This document shows, piece by piece, positions 30,212 to 36,670 of a DNA stretch of 37,633 nt; the first letter of the stretch is position 1, and each line of letters starts with the position of its first letter. Source of the stretch: a virus. Below the pieces are notes generated by a model. The model was not told where the DNA came from and made no database searches. It saw only the letters and a list, made by a program, of their open reading frames with translations. The translations under genes were made by a program, and so were the position numbers. Location of the stretch: positions 1 to 37,633 of IMG/VR virus record IMGVR_UViG_3300027861_000084, one strand, 5' to 3'.

Positions 30212-30442
30212 ATGGCCACGGAGAAGCAAGTGGAAAATGTCCTTTGCGAGCACGGTTGGGATAGCGGAGACAACACCTACGGGGTCTACGCGTTCGACAG
30301 CCCGAGAAATCCGATCATGTACCAGTGCAGCGTGGGCCAGCGTGACATGCACCTGACCCAGTTTATGACCCGCGACGACGCAGAACGTATGCGCGACGCC
30401 CTGACCGCCTGCATCAAGGCGATCGACGAGGTGACCGAATGA
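30212..30442 (+). CDS. First early gene, 76 aa
   Basis: Acidic, alpha/beta small protein (Val-Glu-Asn-Val-Leu-Cys-Glu-His-Gly-Trp-Asp, then Met-Thr-Arg-Asp-Asp-Ala-Glu-Arg-Met-Arg-Asp-Ala-Leu). The ATG is only about 13 bases from the expected transcription start and no clear Shine-Dalgarno is seen, so translation may use a short or leaderless-type start. It is the immediate-early gene of the rightward unit. Function unknown; the C-terminal part resembles that of the next protein, so they may be distant paralogues. Confidence 0.75.
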   Translation: MATEKQVENVLCEHGWDSGDNTYGVYAFDSPRNPIMYQCSVGQRDMHLTQFMTRDDAERMRDALTACIKAIDEVTE

Positions 30443-30648
30443 AGATCCAATGCACCAAGGGCGACCGCGAGGTGTTCGACCTCAAGGCGGCGGACTATCC
30501 GAGGCCGACCGTGTTCGCCTACGTCCACGAATCGCAGCTGACCGTTGAGCAAGCGACAGAATTGCGCGACGGGTTGACCCTCTGCCTTGATTGGCTGGCC
30601 GACACCGAGTCAGCGCAGATCAATCGGGCGCTGGATGGTGGCCGATGA
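30439..30648 (+). CDS. Early unknown protein, 69 aa
   Basis: Alpha/beta small protein ending with a Leu-Thr-Val-Glu-Gln-Ala-Thr-Glu-Leu-Arg-Asp-Gly-Leu helix. It overlaps the previous gene by 4 bases (ATGA) and the next by 4. The two leading genes share an Asp/Arg-Asp-x-Leu-Thr-x-Cys style C-terminal helix. Not recognised. Confidence 0.72.
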   Translation: MKIQCTKGDREVFDLKAADYPRPTVFAYVHESQLTVEQATELRDGLTLCLDWLADTESAQINRALDGGR

Positions 30649-30902
30649 GCAAGCGACTTTCAGATAGGATGCTGGAGACCGAGAGCCAGATCGAACGCTA
30701 CCAAAGCGATGTCTACTACCATAACGGTGTCATCGCGGCTCGTCGTGCTGAGATGCACGGCGAGAACCCGGTGGTCGCCTTGATCGAGTATTTCGAGGCG
30801 GTCTGCGGCGCACGTAAGCGCGTTGAGGACGAGTTGATCAAGGTGATGAAGATCGGCCCGCAACCGATGATCATCGTCAAACAACCGGAGGCCGACCGAT
30901 GA
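30645..30902 (+). CDS. Early helical protein, 85 aa
   Basis: Start 30645 overlaps the previous stop (ATGA). Long amphipathic helices (Asp-Arg-Met-Leu-Glu-Thr-Glu-Ser-Gln-Ile-Glu-Arg-Tyr; Glu-Tyr-Phe-Glu-Ala-Val-Cys-Gly-Ala-Arg-Lys) suggest a small coiled-coil protein. The frame extends upstream but lies inside the previous gene. Not recognised. Confidence 0.72.
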   Translation: MSKRLSDRMLETESQIERYQSDVYYHNGVIAARRAEMHGENPVVALIEYFEAVCGARKRVEDELIKVMKIGPQPMIIVKQPEADR

Positions 30903-31078
30903 CCCGGCGCGAGGCGTACCGGCGCCACCGGGAGCAGGCGGAAGTGTGGGAGCGCAAGGGTTCGACCTGCGTTGCTCGTGAGCATCGGCGCGAGTGTCGC
31001 CGCATCATCATCTGTGCGGTTGCCCCTTGGGCGGGCACTGTCGGCGTCTTTGTGGCGCTCTATTGGGGCTTGGTATGA
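30899..31078 (+). CDS. Small early membrane protein, 59 aa
   Basis: A 59-residue gene coupled at both ends by ATGA overlaps. A strongly basic N-terminal half (Arg-Arg-Glu-Ala-Tyr-Arg-Arg-His-Arg) is followed by one membrane segment (about 36-58, Ile-Ile-Ile-Cys-Ala-Val-Ala-Pro-Trp-Ala). Positive-inside topology would place the N-terminus in the cytoplasm. Function unknown. Confidence 0.7.
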   Translation: MTRREAYRRHREQAEVWERKGSTCVAREHRRECRRIIICAVAPWAGTVGVFVALYWGLV

Positions 31079-31344
31079 CCGCGCAAGAACTGATTGACCG
31101 GCTCATCTACATCACCACCGCGCCGGAACCGCAGGACGTATACAACGACGAGTTGAACGAATGGCGCGGCGTTGTGCAGTCCCTCACCGCCGACCTGAAG
31201 CAGGCGCGGGACCTCGCCGCCGTCCACGAGAGCAACGCCCGCGCGATGCTGGACAAGATCGAGGGGTTGGAGGCTGAGGCCGACGCGCTGACCGAAGAAT
31301 GCGCCGCGGCGCAGGCAGACGCCGAACTGGAGAGTGGACGATGA
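31075..31344 (+). CDS. Early coiled-coil protein, 89 aa
   Basis: Start 31075 overlaps the previous stop (ATGA). Residues 30-85 form an Ala/Glu/Leu coiled coil (Leu-Thr-Ala-Asp-Leu-Lys-Gln-Ala-Arg-Asp-Leu). The stop overlaps the next start. Not recognised. Confidence 0.7.
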   Translation: MTAQELIDRLIYITTAPEPQDVYNDELNEWRGVVQSLTADLKQARDLAAVHESNARAMLDKIEGLEAEADALTEECAAAQADAELESGR

Positions 31345-31359
31345 CCATCAAGACGACAT
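31335..31359. repeat. 25-bp direct repeat, copy 1
   Basis: Identical to 31598-31622. It spans the start codon and first six codons (Met-Thr-Ile-Lys-Thr-Thr) of this gene plus 6 upstream bases. Confidence 0.85.
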
Positions 31360-31607
31360 TACTGCAATCAAACGCATGGCTCGGGCAGTACACTAGGATA
31401 ATTTTCAAGGTCTTCACGGACGGCCGTTCGGTCACCTCAATAGAGACGCTTGAATCGACAGACCTTGTTCCGAGCGCCCTGCTGATCTTGGCCGACTTGA
31501 CGGCGGATGAACTGCGCAGGCTTTCGTGGGCGGCCAAGGTTGCCGCAAGCGCAATCGAGCAAAGCGTGGCAAAAACGACATCACACGATAAGGAGGCTGG
31601 ACGATGA
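31341..31607 (+). CDS. Early unknown protein, 88 aa
   Basis: Begins Met-Thr-Ile-Lys-Thr-Thr, exactly like the next gene, within a 25-bp identical DNA repeat; the two then diverge. The body is alpha/beta with a Leu-Thr-Ala-Asp-Glu-Leu-Arg-Arg-Leu helix. Base composition looks less GC-rich than its neighbours, which fits recent exchange. Stop overlaps the next start (ATGA). Function unknown. Confidence 0.72.
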   Translation: MTIKTTLLQSNAWLGQYTRIIFKVFTDGRSVTSIETLESTDLVPSALLILADLTADELRRLSWAAKVAASAIEQSVAKTTSHDKEAGR

Positions 31608-31622
31608 CCATCAAGACGACAT
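31598..31622. repeat. 25-bp direct repeat, copy 2
   Basis: Second copy of 31335-31359, covering the start of the next gene. Confidence 0.85.
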
Positions 31623-31843
31623 GGGATCCGACGTGGGCTGAGGCTGAGATTGCGCGGCTGACTGCTGAGCTTGAGCGGGCGCGGGCGGCACTGTCGAAGA
31701 TCAGCGGCGAATGGAGTCACGAGCCCCACCGTGACCTCAACATGGAAGACCTGACCGAAGATCGGAGTGAGGATTATCCGTGCCGCCGCTGTGTCGCCGC
31801 CGCCGCCCTCTCGCCCCAACCCGACGACGAAGCCGACAAGTAG
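31604..31843 (+). CDS. Early coiled-coil protein with CxxC
   Basis: A protein of 79 aa. After the shared Met-Thr-Ile-Lys-Thr-Thr start comes a Leu-Thr-Ala-Glu-Leu-Glu-Arg-Ala-Arg-Ala helix, an acidic middle and a Cys-Arg-Arg-Cys near the C-terminus. Phage genes with this pattern often carry a terminal Cys pair, but no function is known to me. Confidence 0.7.
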   Translation: MTIKTTWDPTWAEAEIARLTAELERARAALSKISGEWSHEPHRDLNMEDLTEDRSEDYPCRRCVAAAALSPQPDDEADK

Positions 31844-31868
31844 CGCCCGCGTGGCGATGGAGGATGAT

Positions 31869-32150
31869 ATGGACATCAAAGAAGCATTGGATTCGATTAG
31901 CGACCACGACGACTGGACCCGCGCAGACGATGTGCCGGAATGGTCGTGCACCGGAGAGTGTGCAGACGGTGTGCCGGATTGGAGGATCTACAAGTCGGTC
32001 TGCGGCGGTTACGTCGTGACGCGCGAGATCGGCTGGTACAAGCAGATCGGCGACGCGCAAGACGAAGCGGACATCGTCAGGGTGGCGCGCGCCATGGACG
32101 CCGCCGACCGTGCGCTGTCCAAGTACCTGAGCGACCACCCTTCCGCCTGA
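31869..32150 (+). CDS. Early acidic protein, 93 aa
   Basis: Start 31869 is chosen for GGAGG (31859-31863) 5 bases upstream; frames from 31767 overlap the previous gene. Acidic, with Asp-His-Asp-Asp-Trp and two Cys (Cys-Thr-Gly-Glu-Cys) early and a helical C-terminus. Not recognised. Confidence 0.7.
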   Translation: MDIKEALDSISDHDDWTRADDVPEWSCTGECADGVPDWRIYKSVCGGYVVTREIGWYKQIGDAQDEADIVRVARAMDAADRALSKYLSDHPSA

Positions 32151-32170
32151 CCCCTTGACTTTGCGGCGGG
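32151..32170. repeat. Direct repeat flanking lipoprotein, left copy
   Basis: Matches 32464-32483 at 19 of 20 bases. It lies directly after the stop of the upstream gene. A 6-bp hairpin (CGGCGG/CCGCCG) follows in this copy. Confidence 0.75.
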
Positions 32171-32194
32171 ACTTGAACCGCCGATGGAGGATGA

Positions 32195-32471
32195 GATGCG
32201 AGCCTTGACGATCCTGCTGCTACTAGCGGCAACGGGCTGCACAACGGACTACGGCGCGGGCGGCGGACAGTCTGCTGCGCCAGTCTGCTACCGGACCTTC
32301 GCCTACCAGGACTGTGAGACGGTCGCGTGTGGACCCGGCATGTCGTGCCAGAAGTGCAAGCCTGCTACCAAGTGCGTCCCGTGTGGCAACGTGCAAGACG
32401 GGATTTGTTGGTGGTCGTCGACTGGTCAAGCGTTGCCTCGGCCTTGCGTTTGGGCCTGCCCTTCCCCTTGA
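32195..32471 (+). CDS. Cys-rich early lipoprotein (moron candidate)
   Basis: A protein of 91 aa with a signal peptide: Met-Arg then Ala/Leu/Ile-rich residues, ending Ala-Ala-Thr-Gly-Cys (11-15), a lipobox-like site with a slightly unusual -3 residue. The mature part is Cys-rich (10 or more Cys, with several Cys-x2-Cys pairs) and should be disulfide-bonded at the cell surface. GGAGG lies 4 bases before the ATG. A lipoprotein in the early region, bracketed by direct repeats, suggests a laterally acquired moron, for example one that blocks superinfection. That role is inference. Confidence 0.75.
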
Positions 32472-32483
32472 CTTTACGGCGGG
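32464..32483. repeat. Direct repeat flanking lipoprotein, right copy
   Basis: Second copy (19 of 20) of 32151-32170; it overlaps the last 8 coding bases of the lipoprotein gene. Confidence 0.75.
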
Positions 32484-32527
32484 CCTCGTGGTCTGCTGTG
32501 TTGCAAGACCTGTCTGGCGGCAGGTAA

Positions 32528-32631
32528 AGGACTTCGGATGATTCCAACCTTCCCAGACACACACGACGCGAGCGGCCGCCAGCCTTTCGCACCGCAGCAA
32601 CGAAGTCCTGTTGCGGGCGTCGTGTGTGTCT
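32528..32631. other. Interleaved inverted repeats (possible pseudoknot)
   Basis: Two inverted repeats interleave. Arms of 9 bp (AGGACTTCG 32528-32536 with CGAAGTCCT 32601-32609) alternate with arms of 15 bp (AGACACACACGACGC 32555-32569 with GCGTCGTGTGTGTCT 32617-32631). The order A-B-A'-B' is that of a pseudoknot in RNA. It fills most of the 178-base gap between the lipoprotein and the HNH gene. It could be a structured RNA, a control site or a protein-binding palindrome. No open frame of note is present. Confidence 0.7.
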
Positions 32632-32649
32632 CGGAGAGTTGGAGACATC

Positions 32650-33150
32650 ATGGTCGACCGTAAATACCCGAAGAACTGGCGGAAGTTGGCTGACGAGTGT
32701 AAGGCTGTGGCTGGCTACGTTTGCAAGCATTGCGGATCAAACAAAGGCCGGATGGAGGCCGCGCACCTCGATCACGACTACGACAATGATAATCCGCGCC
32801 TTGGGTGTCTGTGCCACAAGTGCCACTTCAGATACGACGAGATCCACCGGGCGTGGACCGCCATAGAGACCATCGCCGGGAGGCCGCACGACCTTAGCGC
32901 CTCAGCGCGCAGGATGCTGGTCGCGTACATGCTTCAACTGCGATCTGGTGGCTGCCAGATCGACGAGTCCGACGTGTCATCCGACGCATTCGTTGAGTTG
33001 GCGACGGCGGGGATTATCAGCCCGCGCCAGGTGGTCTGCGTTCAACACTACGCCGAGGTAGATGATTATGCGCGCGACCTGATCGTCACTTGCCTCTCAT
33101 CCAAACACGGGCTCGGAGTCTTGGACCTGTGGATGAAGGGGTTCTGCTGA
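32650..33150 (+). CDS. HNH-type endonuclease at the head of the replication module
   Basis: A protein of 166 aa. Cys-Lys-His-Cys (25-28), Ala-His-Leu-Asp-His-Asp (38-43) and Cys-Leu-Cys-His-Lys-Cys-His-Phe (53-60) form a zinc-bound HNH core. The C-terminal 90 residues are a helical region of unknown role. Start ATG 32650 is preceded by a GGAG site. Its stop overlaps the initiator start (TGATG), so it is cotranslated with the replication genes. It may be a nuclease for DNA degradation, a homing enzyme or a replication helper. Confidence 0.8.
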   Translation: MVDRKYPKNWRKLADECKAVAGYVCKHCGSNKGRMEAAHLDHDYDNDNPRLGCLCHKCHFRYDEIHRAWTAIETIAGRPHDLSASARRMLVAYMLQLRSGGCQIDESDVSSDAFVELATAGIISPRQVVCVQHYAEVDDYARDLIVTCLSSKHGLGVLDLWMKGFC

Positions 33151-33923
33151 TGGGCTGGGCACAAGTCTCCAAGGCGATGGCACTCGATCCGAAGGTGACC
33201 CCTTCGGAGATGCGTGTCTACGTGGCCATTGCCACCTACCGCGGCAACGGTGATAGGGCCTCGCCGGGCATGGGAAGGCTCGCCCGTGAGACAGGTTTGA
33301 GCGTCGCCACCATCAAGCGCAGCGTCGCCGGACTCATCGCCAAGAAATACCTGGCCATGGTTAGGTCTGGCGGCGGCCGGGTTCCAAACGTTTACAGGCT
33401 CTTGGGCTCTATTGGGCTCACTGGTGAACCGGGTGCACCCATGACCCCGGTCACCCATGACCCCGGTCACCCATGCACCCCCAGGGGGGTCACCCATGAC
33501 CCGGCAGGGGGGTCACCCATGACCTACGAAGAAGAACCAGTAACAAGAACCAATAAGAACAACCACACAGACGCGCCGCAAGCGCCGCTGGATTTCGCCG
33601 ACAAGCCATCGAAGCCCAAACGAACCCGCAAGGCCAAGCCACAGCCAGACACGCCCCCGACACTCGAAGAGGCAATCGCCTACCTCTGCGACGAATGGAA
33701 GGGCAAGGCAACGCCAGCAGAGGCCGAAGAGGCGTGGGTCTACTGGCAGGGTGAGAAGTGGCACAGCAAGCGCGGCCCGGTGATGGACTGGAAGGCGACG
33801 CTATGGCGGGCCGTGAACAATCAGCGGAAGTGGGCGAGGGAGCGGACGACGGACGACAACCGCCCGGCGAAAGGCTACGGCAGCAAGCCAGAGAACAGTG
33901 GCGGCGCTTGGAGGATGGATTGA
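33150..33923 (+). CDS. Replication initiator (gpO-like)
   Basis: A protein of 257 aa. The N-terminal region (about 1-90) is a winged helix (Thr-Pro-Ser-Glu-Met-Arg-Val-Tyr-Val-Ala-Ile-Ala; Thr-Ile-Lys-Arg-Ser-Val-Ala-Gly-Leu), as in lambda gpO and related initiators. A Pro/Gly/His segment encoded by iterons (about 95-125) separates it from a basic linker and a C-terminal helical domain (Trp-Lys-Ala-Thr-Leu-Trp-Arg-Ala-Val-Asn-Asn) that may load the helicase. It directly precedes the helicase and overlaps it by one base. Confidence 0.85.
   Translation: MGWAQVSKAMALDPKVTPSEMRVYVAIATYRGNGDRASPGMGRLARETGLSVATIKRSVAGLIAKKYLAMVRSGGGRVPNVYRLLGSIGLTGEPGAPMTPVTHDPGHPCTPRGVTHDPAGGSPMTYEEEPVTRTNKNNHTDAPQAPLDFADKPSKPKRTRKAKPQPDTPPTLEEAIAYLCDEWKGKATPAEAEEAWVYWQGEKWHSKRGPVMDWKATLWRAVNNQRKWARERTTDDNRPAKGYGSKPENSGGAWRMD
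33432..33575. other. Putative replication origin: iterons plus A-rich tract
   Basis: Five copies of CACCCATG start at 33436, 33452, 33468, 33491 and 33514, spaced 16, 16, 23 and 23 bases. Four share the longer core GGTCACCCATG. They lie inside the initiator gene and are followed by an A-rich, purine-heavy tract (about 33522-33575), the same order as in the lambda origin. Confidence 0.8.
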
Positions 33924-35206
33924 TGCTGACCGACCCGCAAACCGAACGCGCCCTGCTCAGCGCCTGCCTCTGGGAATACGAAGCCCTGGCCCTCGCCGCA
34001 GACGTTTCGCCGTCAGACTTTAGCAGCAAGTCGCACGAGCGCATCTTCGCCGCCATCCGCCGCGCCGTGGTCAAAGGCGAGGCAATCGACAAGATGATCG
34101 TCCGCGCCGACCTGATGGCGCACGGCCACGAGTCGGAAGCCGTCGAGATGTTCGGCCTGGAGGGCGGTACGACCGCGTCAACGCCGTGGTACGCCAAGCG
34201 GATCCTGACCCTCGCCAAGTCCCGCCGATTCAATTCCGCCATGCGCGCCGCCGTTAGCGATCTGGAATCAGACGGGTCGCTGCAAGACGTGACCGCGAAA
34301 GTCCAGGCGGCGATGATCGATGCCTGCGCCGAACGTGACGCCCACAGCGCCAGCATTGCGGACATTGCCCCGAAGGTGCTCAAGGACGCAATCGACCGCC
34401 GCGACCGCAAGGACCACACGCTGGGATACTCGACGGGACTGGCCGCACTGGACGCCAAGATCGACGGGTTGCAGGCGCCTGACCTCGTGATCCTCGCCGC
34501 CCGTCCCGCAATGGGCAAGTCAGCCCTCGCCGGTCAGATGGCGCTGTCAGTCGCGGAGCAGGGCGCGCACGTCATGATCTTTAGTCTGGAGATGGGCGAC
34601 GAGTCGATCGTTCAACGGATGCTGTCGCAGAAGTCTGGCGTCGGACTCCACGCGATCCGCAAGGGCCACATCAACGACGACATGGAACACGATCTGTGCA
34701 CGACCACCGGCATTCTGTCGGACCTTCCGATCACGATCGACGACCGCCCGGCGCTGACGGCTAGCCAGATTCAGATGGCGGTACAGCGGCAGGCGCTCAA
34801 GGGTCCGCTCGGGTTGGTGGTAGTGGACTACCTGCAACTGCTCAGCGGCGAGACGAAGGGTGGCAACCGGGAGCAGGACATCGCCGGGGTCTCGCGCGCC
34901 ATGAAAGCCATCGCCAAACGCCACTGCTGCTGTGTGCTGGCCTTGTCTCAACTCAACCGGGGGGTAGAGGCCCGTGCGGACAAAAGACCGCTCATGAGCG
35001 ACCTGCGCGAAAGCGGCGCCATTGAGCAGGACGCTGACGTGATCCTCTTCGTGTACCGCGAGGCCGTCTACAGCAAGCGGCCGGAAGACGACGGGCTGGC
35101 GGAGATAGGGATCGCCAAGCACCGGGCCGGCGAGTCTGGCCGCGGGGTTCAATGCGCCTGGGATGGTCCACGGGTGCGGTTTATGGATTCGATGGGGGTG
35201 AGGTGA
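33923..35206 (+). CDS. DnaB-family replicative helicase
   Basis: A protein of 427 aa. Residues 1-110 match the N-terminal DnaB helical domain (Glu-Arg-Ala-Leu-Leu-Ser-Ala-Cys-Leu). The RecA-like core has Walker A Ala-Arg-Pro-Ala-Met-Gly-Lys-Ser (193-200) and Walker B Val-Val-Val-Asp-Tyr-Leu-Gln-Leu-Leu (299-307). Downstream lie Gln-Leu-Asn-Arg-Gly-Val-Glu (sensor region) and Leu-Arg-Glu-Ser-Gly-Ala-Ile-Glu-Gln-Asp-Ala-Asp. It unwinds DNA at the fork. The start overlaps the initiator stop (TGATG). Confidence 0.95.
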   Translation: MLTDPQTERALLSACLWEYEALALAADVSPSDFSSKSHERIFAAIRRAVVKGEAIDKMIVRADLMAHGHESEAVEMFGLEGGTTASTPWYAKRILTLAKSRRFNSAMRAAVSDLESDGSLQDVTAKVQAAMIDACAERDAHSASIADIAPKVLKDAIDRRDRKDHTLGYSTGLAALDAKIDGLQAPDLVILAARPAMGKSALAGQMALSVAEQGAHVMIFSLEMGDESIVQRMLSQKSGVGLHAIRKGHINDDMEHDLCTTTGILSDLPITIDDRPALTASQIQMAVQRQALKGPLGLVVVDYLQLLSGETKGGNREQDIAGVSRAMKAIAKRHCCCVLALSQLNRGVEARADKRPLMSDLRESGAIEQDADVILFVYREAVYSKRPEDDGLAEIGIAKHRAGESGRGVQCAWDGPRVRFMDSMGVR

Positions 35207-35379
35207 TGGACGACAAGACGGCGAGTTACGAGGCTATGGACGCGTACCTTGCGGGGCTGATCGGCATCTTGGCCAGCGGAGAACCGTTGACGGAACAGCA
35301 GCGCAAGCAAGTGCAGGGCACGATCGCGATGTACCGCACGCACCTCCAGGTCGCCAAACGCCAGCAGGAGGGCAAGTAG
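35206..35379 (+). CDS. Small helical protein, 57 aa
   Basis: Acidic, helical protein coupled to the helicase (TGATG overlap) and followed directly by the next gene. It may interact with the replication complex; function unknown. Confidence 0.68.
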   Translation: MDDKTASYEAMDAYLAGLIGILASGEPLTEQQRKQVQGTIAMYRTHLQVAKRQQEGK

Positions 35380-35595
35380 ATGTGGATGCGACGACTGACC
35401 AACAAGGGGTGGGGCAAGTGGCACCCATTCGAGAACGGCGACGGCCAGGCGGCATGGTCACTCTGCGGCCGGGTCCATCACCAGGGCTGGGATCGCGATC
35501 TGTTCCAGTTTTCGAAAGTCAAGCCGACATGGGGCCTGTGCCAGAATCACAACTGCGGCGGACGGGTTCCACGGACGACGGAGATGGCCAGATGA
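35380..35595 (+). CDS. Small Trp/Cys protein, 71 aa
   Basis: Begins directly after the previous stop. Rich in Trp, His and Cys (Cys-Gly-Arg-Val-His-His, then Cys-Gln-Asn-His-Asn-Cys), which may form a metal site. Stop overlaps the next start (ATGA). Not recognised. Confidence 0.68.
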   Translation: MWMRRLTNKGWGKWHPFENGDGQAAWSLCGRVHHQGWDRDLFQFSKVKPTWGLCQNHNCGGRVPRTTEMAR

Positions 35596-35773
35596 TAGAC
35601 CTAGACCAACCGATCTGTGAGGGGTGCCGCAAGCCGCTGGCCGTGATTGACCACGCCGACGACGACGACACGATCGTGCCCGGCAAACTCAACCGCTGGC
35701 CGGACGGTACGGCGTGCCGATCTACTACAGCGACTCGGACACGTCCAAGCGCGAGGAGGCCGACCGTGGATAG
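35592..35773 (+). pseudogene. Small Cys-containing gene with a probable -1 shift
   Basis: From ATG 35592 the frame gives a real-looking front (Met-Ile-Asp-Leu-Asp-Gln-Pro, Cys-Glu-Gly-Cys at 9-12, then Gly-Lys-Leu-Asn-Arg-Trp-Pro-Asp-Gly-Thr). It then turns Arg/Thr/Pro-rich and implausible. From about 35700 the -1 frame reads Val-Pro-Ile-Tyr-Tyr-Ser-Asp-Ser-Asp-Thr-Ser-Lys-Arg-Glu-Glu-Ala-Asp-Arg-Gly and stops at 35771-35773, next to the following GTG start. One missing base near 35710-35715 (ACGGCG) would restore a normal gene. Either a real frameshift or a base error; a single long frame is less likely. Confidence 0.6.
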
Positions 35774-36284
35774 CGTCGAAGAACTGGCCCGCGAGTTGGC
35801 GGGGCGGGAGGGGTTTGGGTTCAAGGTTGGCATGGTGCTGGACGACGGCGCGGTCGTCTGTCGAGCGCGGGACGGAGGAATCACGATCGACAACGCGATC
35901 GCCAACGTGCACCCGTACATTCCGCCTGTCGCCCTGTCATCAAAGGCCGGGCACGCGCGCACGTTCGATGAGGTCTTCTCGTCCAGAGGCCGTCCACATC
36001 TTGAGCGGTGGTCAGCCGGGGATCTGCGGACAAACGACGTGTTGCCGGACATTCGCCACCCGTCGACGGCCGGCGCAATCGAAGGCGAGATCCGGCGCAT
36101 CTGCCACGAGCTGGAGTGGGAGGTGATATTCCGCGACGCGCCGGGCGAGGGCTGCATCATCAACCTCGACGACGGCCGCAGGGTCGTTCGTCGGTTCACG
36201 GTCATCGAAGAACCCGCGCGCGGCATCGTCGCCGCCAAGGCCCTGATATTCCTACTCGACCGGCATCGTCAAAAAAAGAGTTGA
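35766..36284 (+). CDS. Hypothetical protein, GTG start, 172 aa
   Basis: GTG 35766 has GGAGG 6 bases upstream, so this is taken as its start rather than the longer frame from 35592. Alpha/beta protein with Phe-Lys-Val-Gly-Met-Val-Leu-Asp-Asp-Gly, a Val-His-Pro-Tyr-Ile-Pro-Pro segment and a C-terminal helix ending Arg-Gln-Lys-Lys-Ser. Its stop overlaps the -35 box of the next promoter. Function unknown. Confidence 0.68.
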   Translation: MDSVEELARELAGREGFGFKVGMVLDDGAVVCRARDGGITIDNAIANVHPYIPPVALSSKAGHARTFDEVFSSRGRPHLERWSAGDLRTNDVLPDIRHPSTAGAIEGEIRRICHELEWEVIFRDAPGEGCIINLDDGRRVVRRFTVIEEPARGIVAAKALIFLLDRHRQKKS

Positions 36285-36286
36285 CG
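36267..36286. promoter_or_regulatory. Second operator palindrome
   Basis: CGTCAAAAAAAGAGTTGACG: 6-bp arms CGTCAA/TTGACG with 8 bases between, the same spacing as 30150-30169. The right arm is the -35 box of the promoter that follows, so a bound repressor would block it. Confidence 0.72.
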
Positions 36287-36309
36287 GGGGATGCTGGGGG
36301 GTGCATAAA
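36281..36309 (+). promoter_or_regulatory. Rightward promoter for the recombination operon
   Basis: TTGACG (36281-36286), 17-base spacer, CATAAA (36304-36309), then TAGACA at the expected start (36316-36321). It matches the promoter at 30164-30192 at 30 of 41 positions. It lies within the end of the previous gene and drives the genes from 36357 across the join. Confidence 0.65.
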
Positions 36310-36356
36310 CGTTCTTAGACACCGGGGACCAACAAACCACCCCAACGGAGCATGAC

Positions 36357-36587
36357 ATGAACACGCGGACCATCACCGACAGCCAGACAAACTACACGAT
36401 CCGCCAGCCCGGATGTACCAGTTGGGGCGCGTACAGCACGCTCGACGGAGCCTACGCCGACCTGCGCCGGGCCGACGACGTGGTGCCCGGCCACGTCATC
36501 TATCGGGACTGTGACTGCGGACAGTCGGCGCCTGCCATTGATTGGGGGGGCAACCCGACTGTCTGCGACTGCTGCGCCGACGACTAG
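36357..36587 (+). CDS. Small Cys-rich protein, 76 aa
   Basis: First gene after the second promoter. GGAG about 8 bases before ATG 36357. Beta-rich with Cys-Asp-Cys and Cys-Asp-Cys-Cys at the C-terminal half (possible zinc site) and an acidic end. Leader sequence resembles that of the gene at 1257. Function unknown. Confidence 0.72.
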   Translation: MNTRTITDSQTNYTIRQPGCTSWGAYSTLDGAYADLRRADDVVPGHVIYRDCDCGQSAPAIDWGGNPTVCDCCADD

Positions 36588-36607
36588 CCCGCCCCCACCC
36601 GCCAACA

Positions 36608-36633
36608 GCCGCCAATGCTTCGCGCATGGCGGC
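36608..36633. other. Hairpin in the gap after the Cys-rich gene
   Basis: GCCGCCA-A-TGC-TTCGC-GCA-TGGCGGC: a 10-bp stem with one bulged A. No T-run follows, so not a classical terminator; perhaps an RNA stability or attenuation element. Confidence 0.5.
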
Positions 36634-36670
36634 TCGCGGCGGTAGAGGCGCACGACGCCGGGAGGTTGAT

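Noticed and set aside
32154-32472. TTGACT elements at 32154 and 32467 as promoters
   Set aside because: No -10 box at 16-18 bases in either copy; they are part of the direct repeats instead.
35382-36284. One long gene of about 300 aa
   Set aside because: The first part overlaps another gene, the middle is Arg/Thr/Pro-rich nonsense, and a GTG start with GGAGG exists at 35766.
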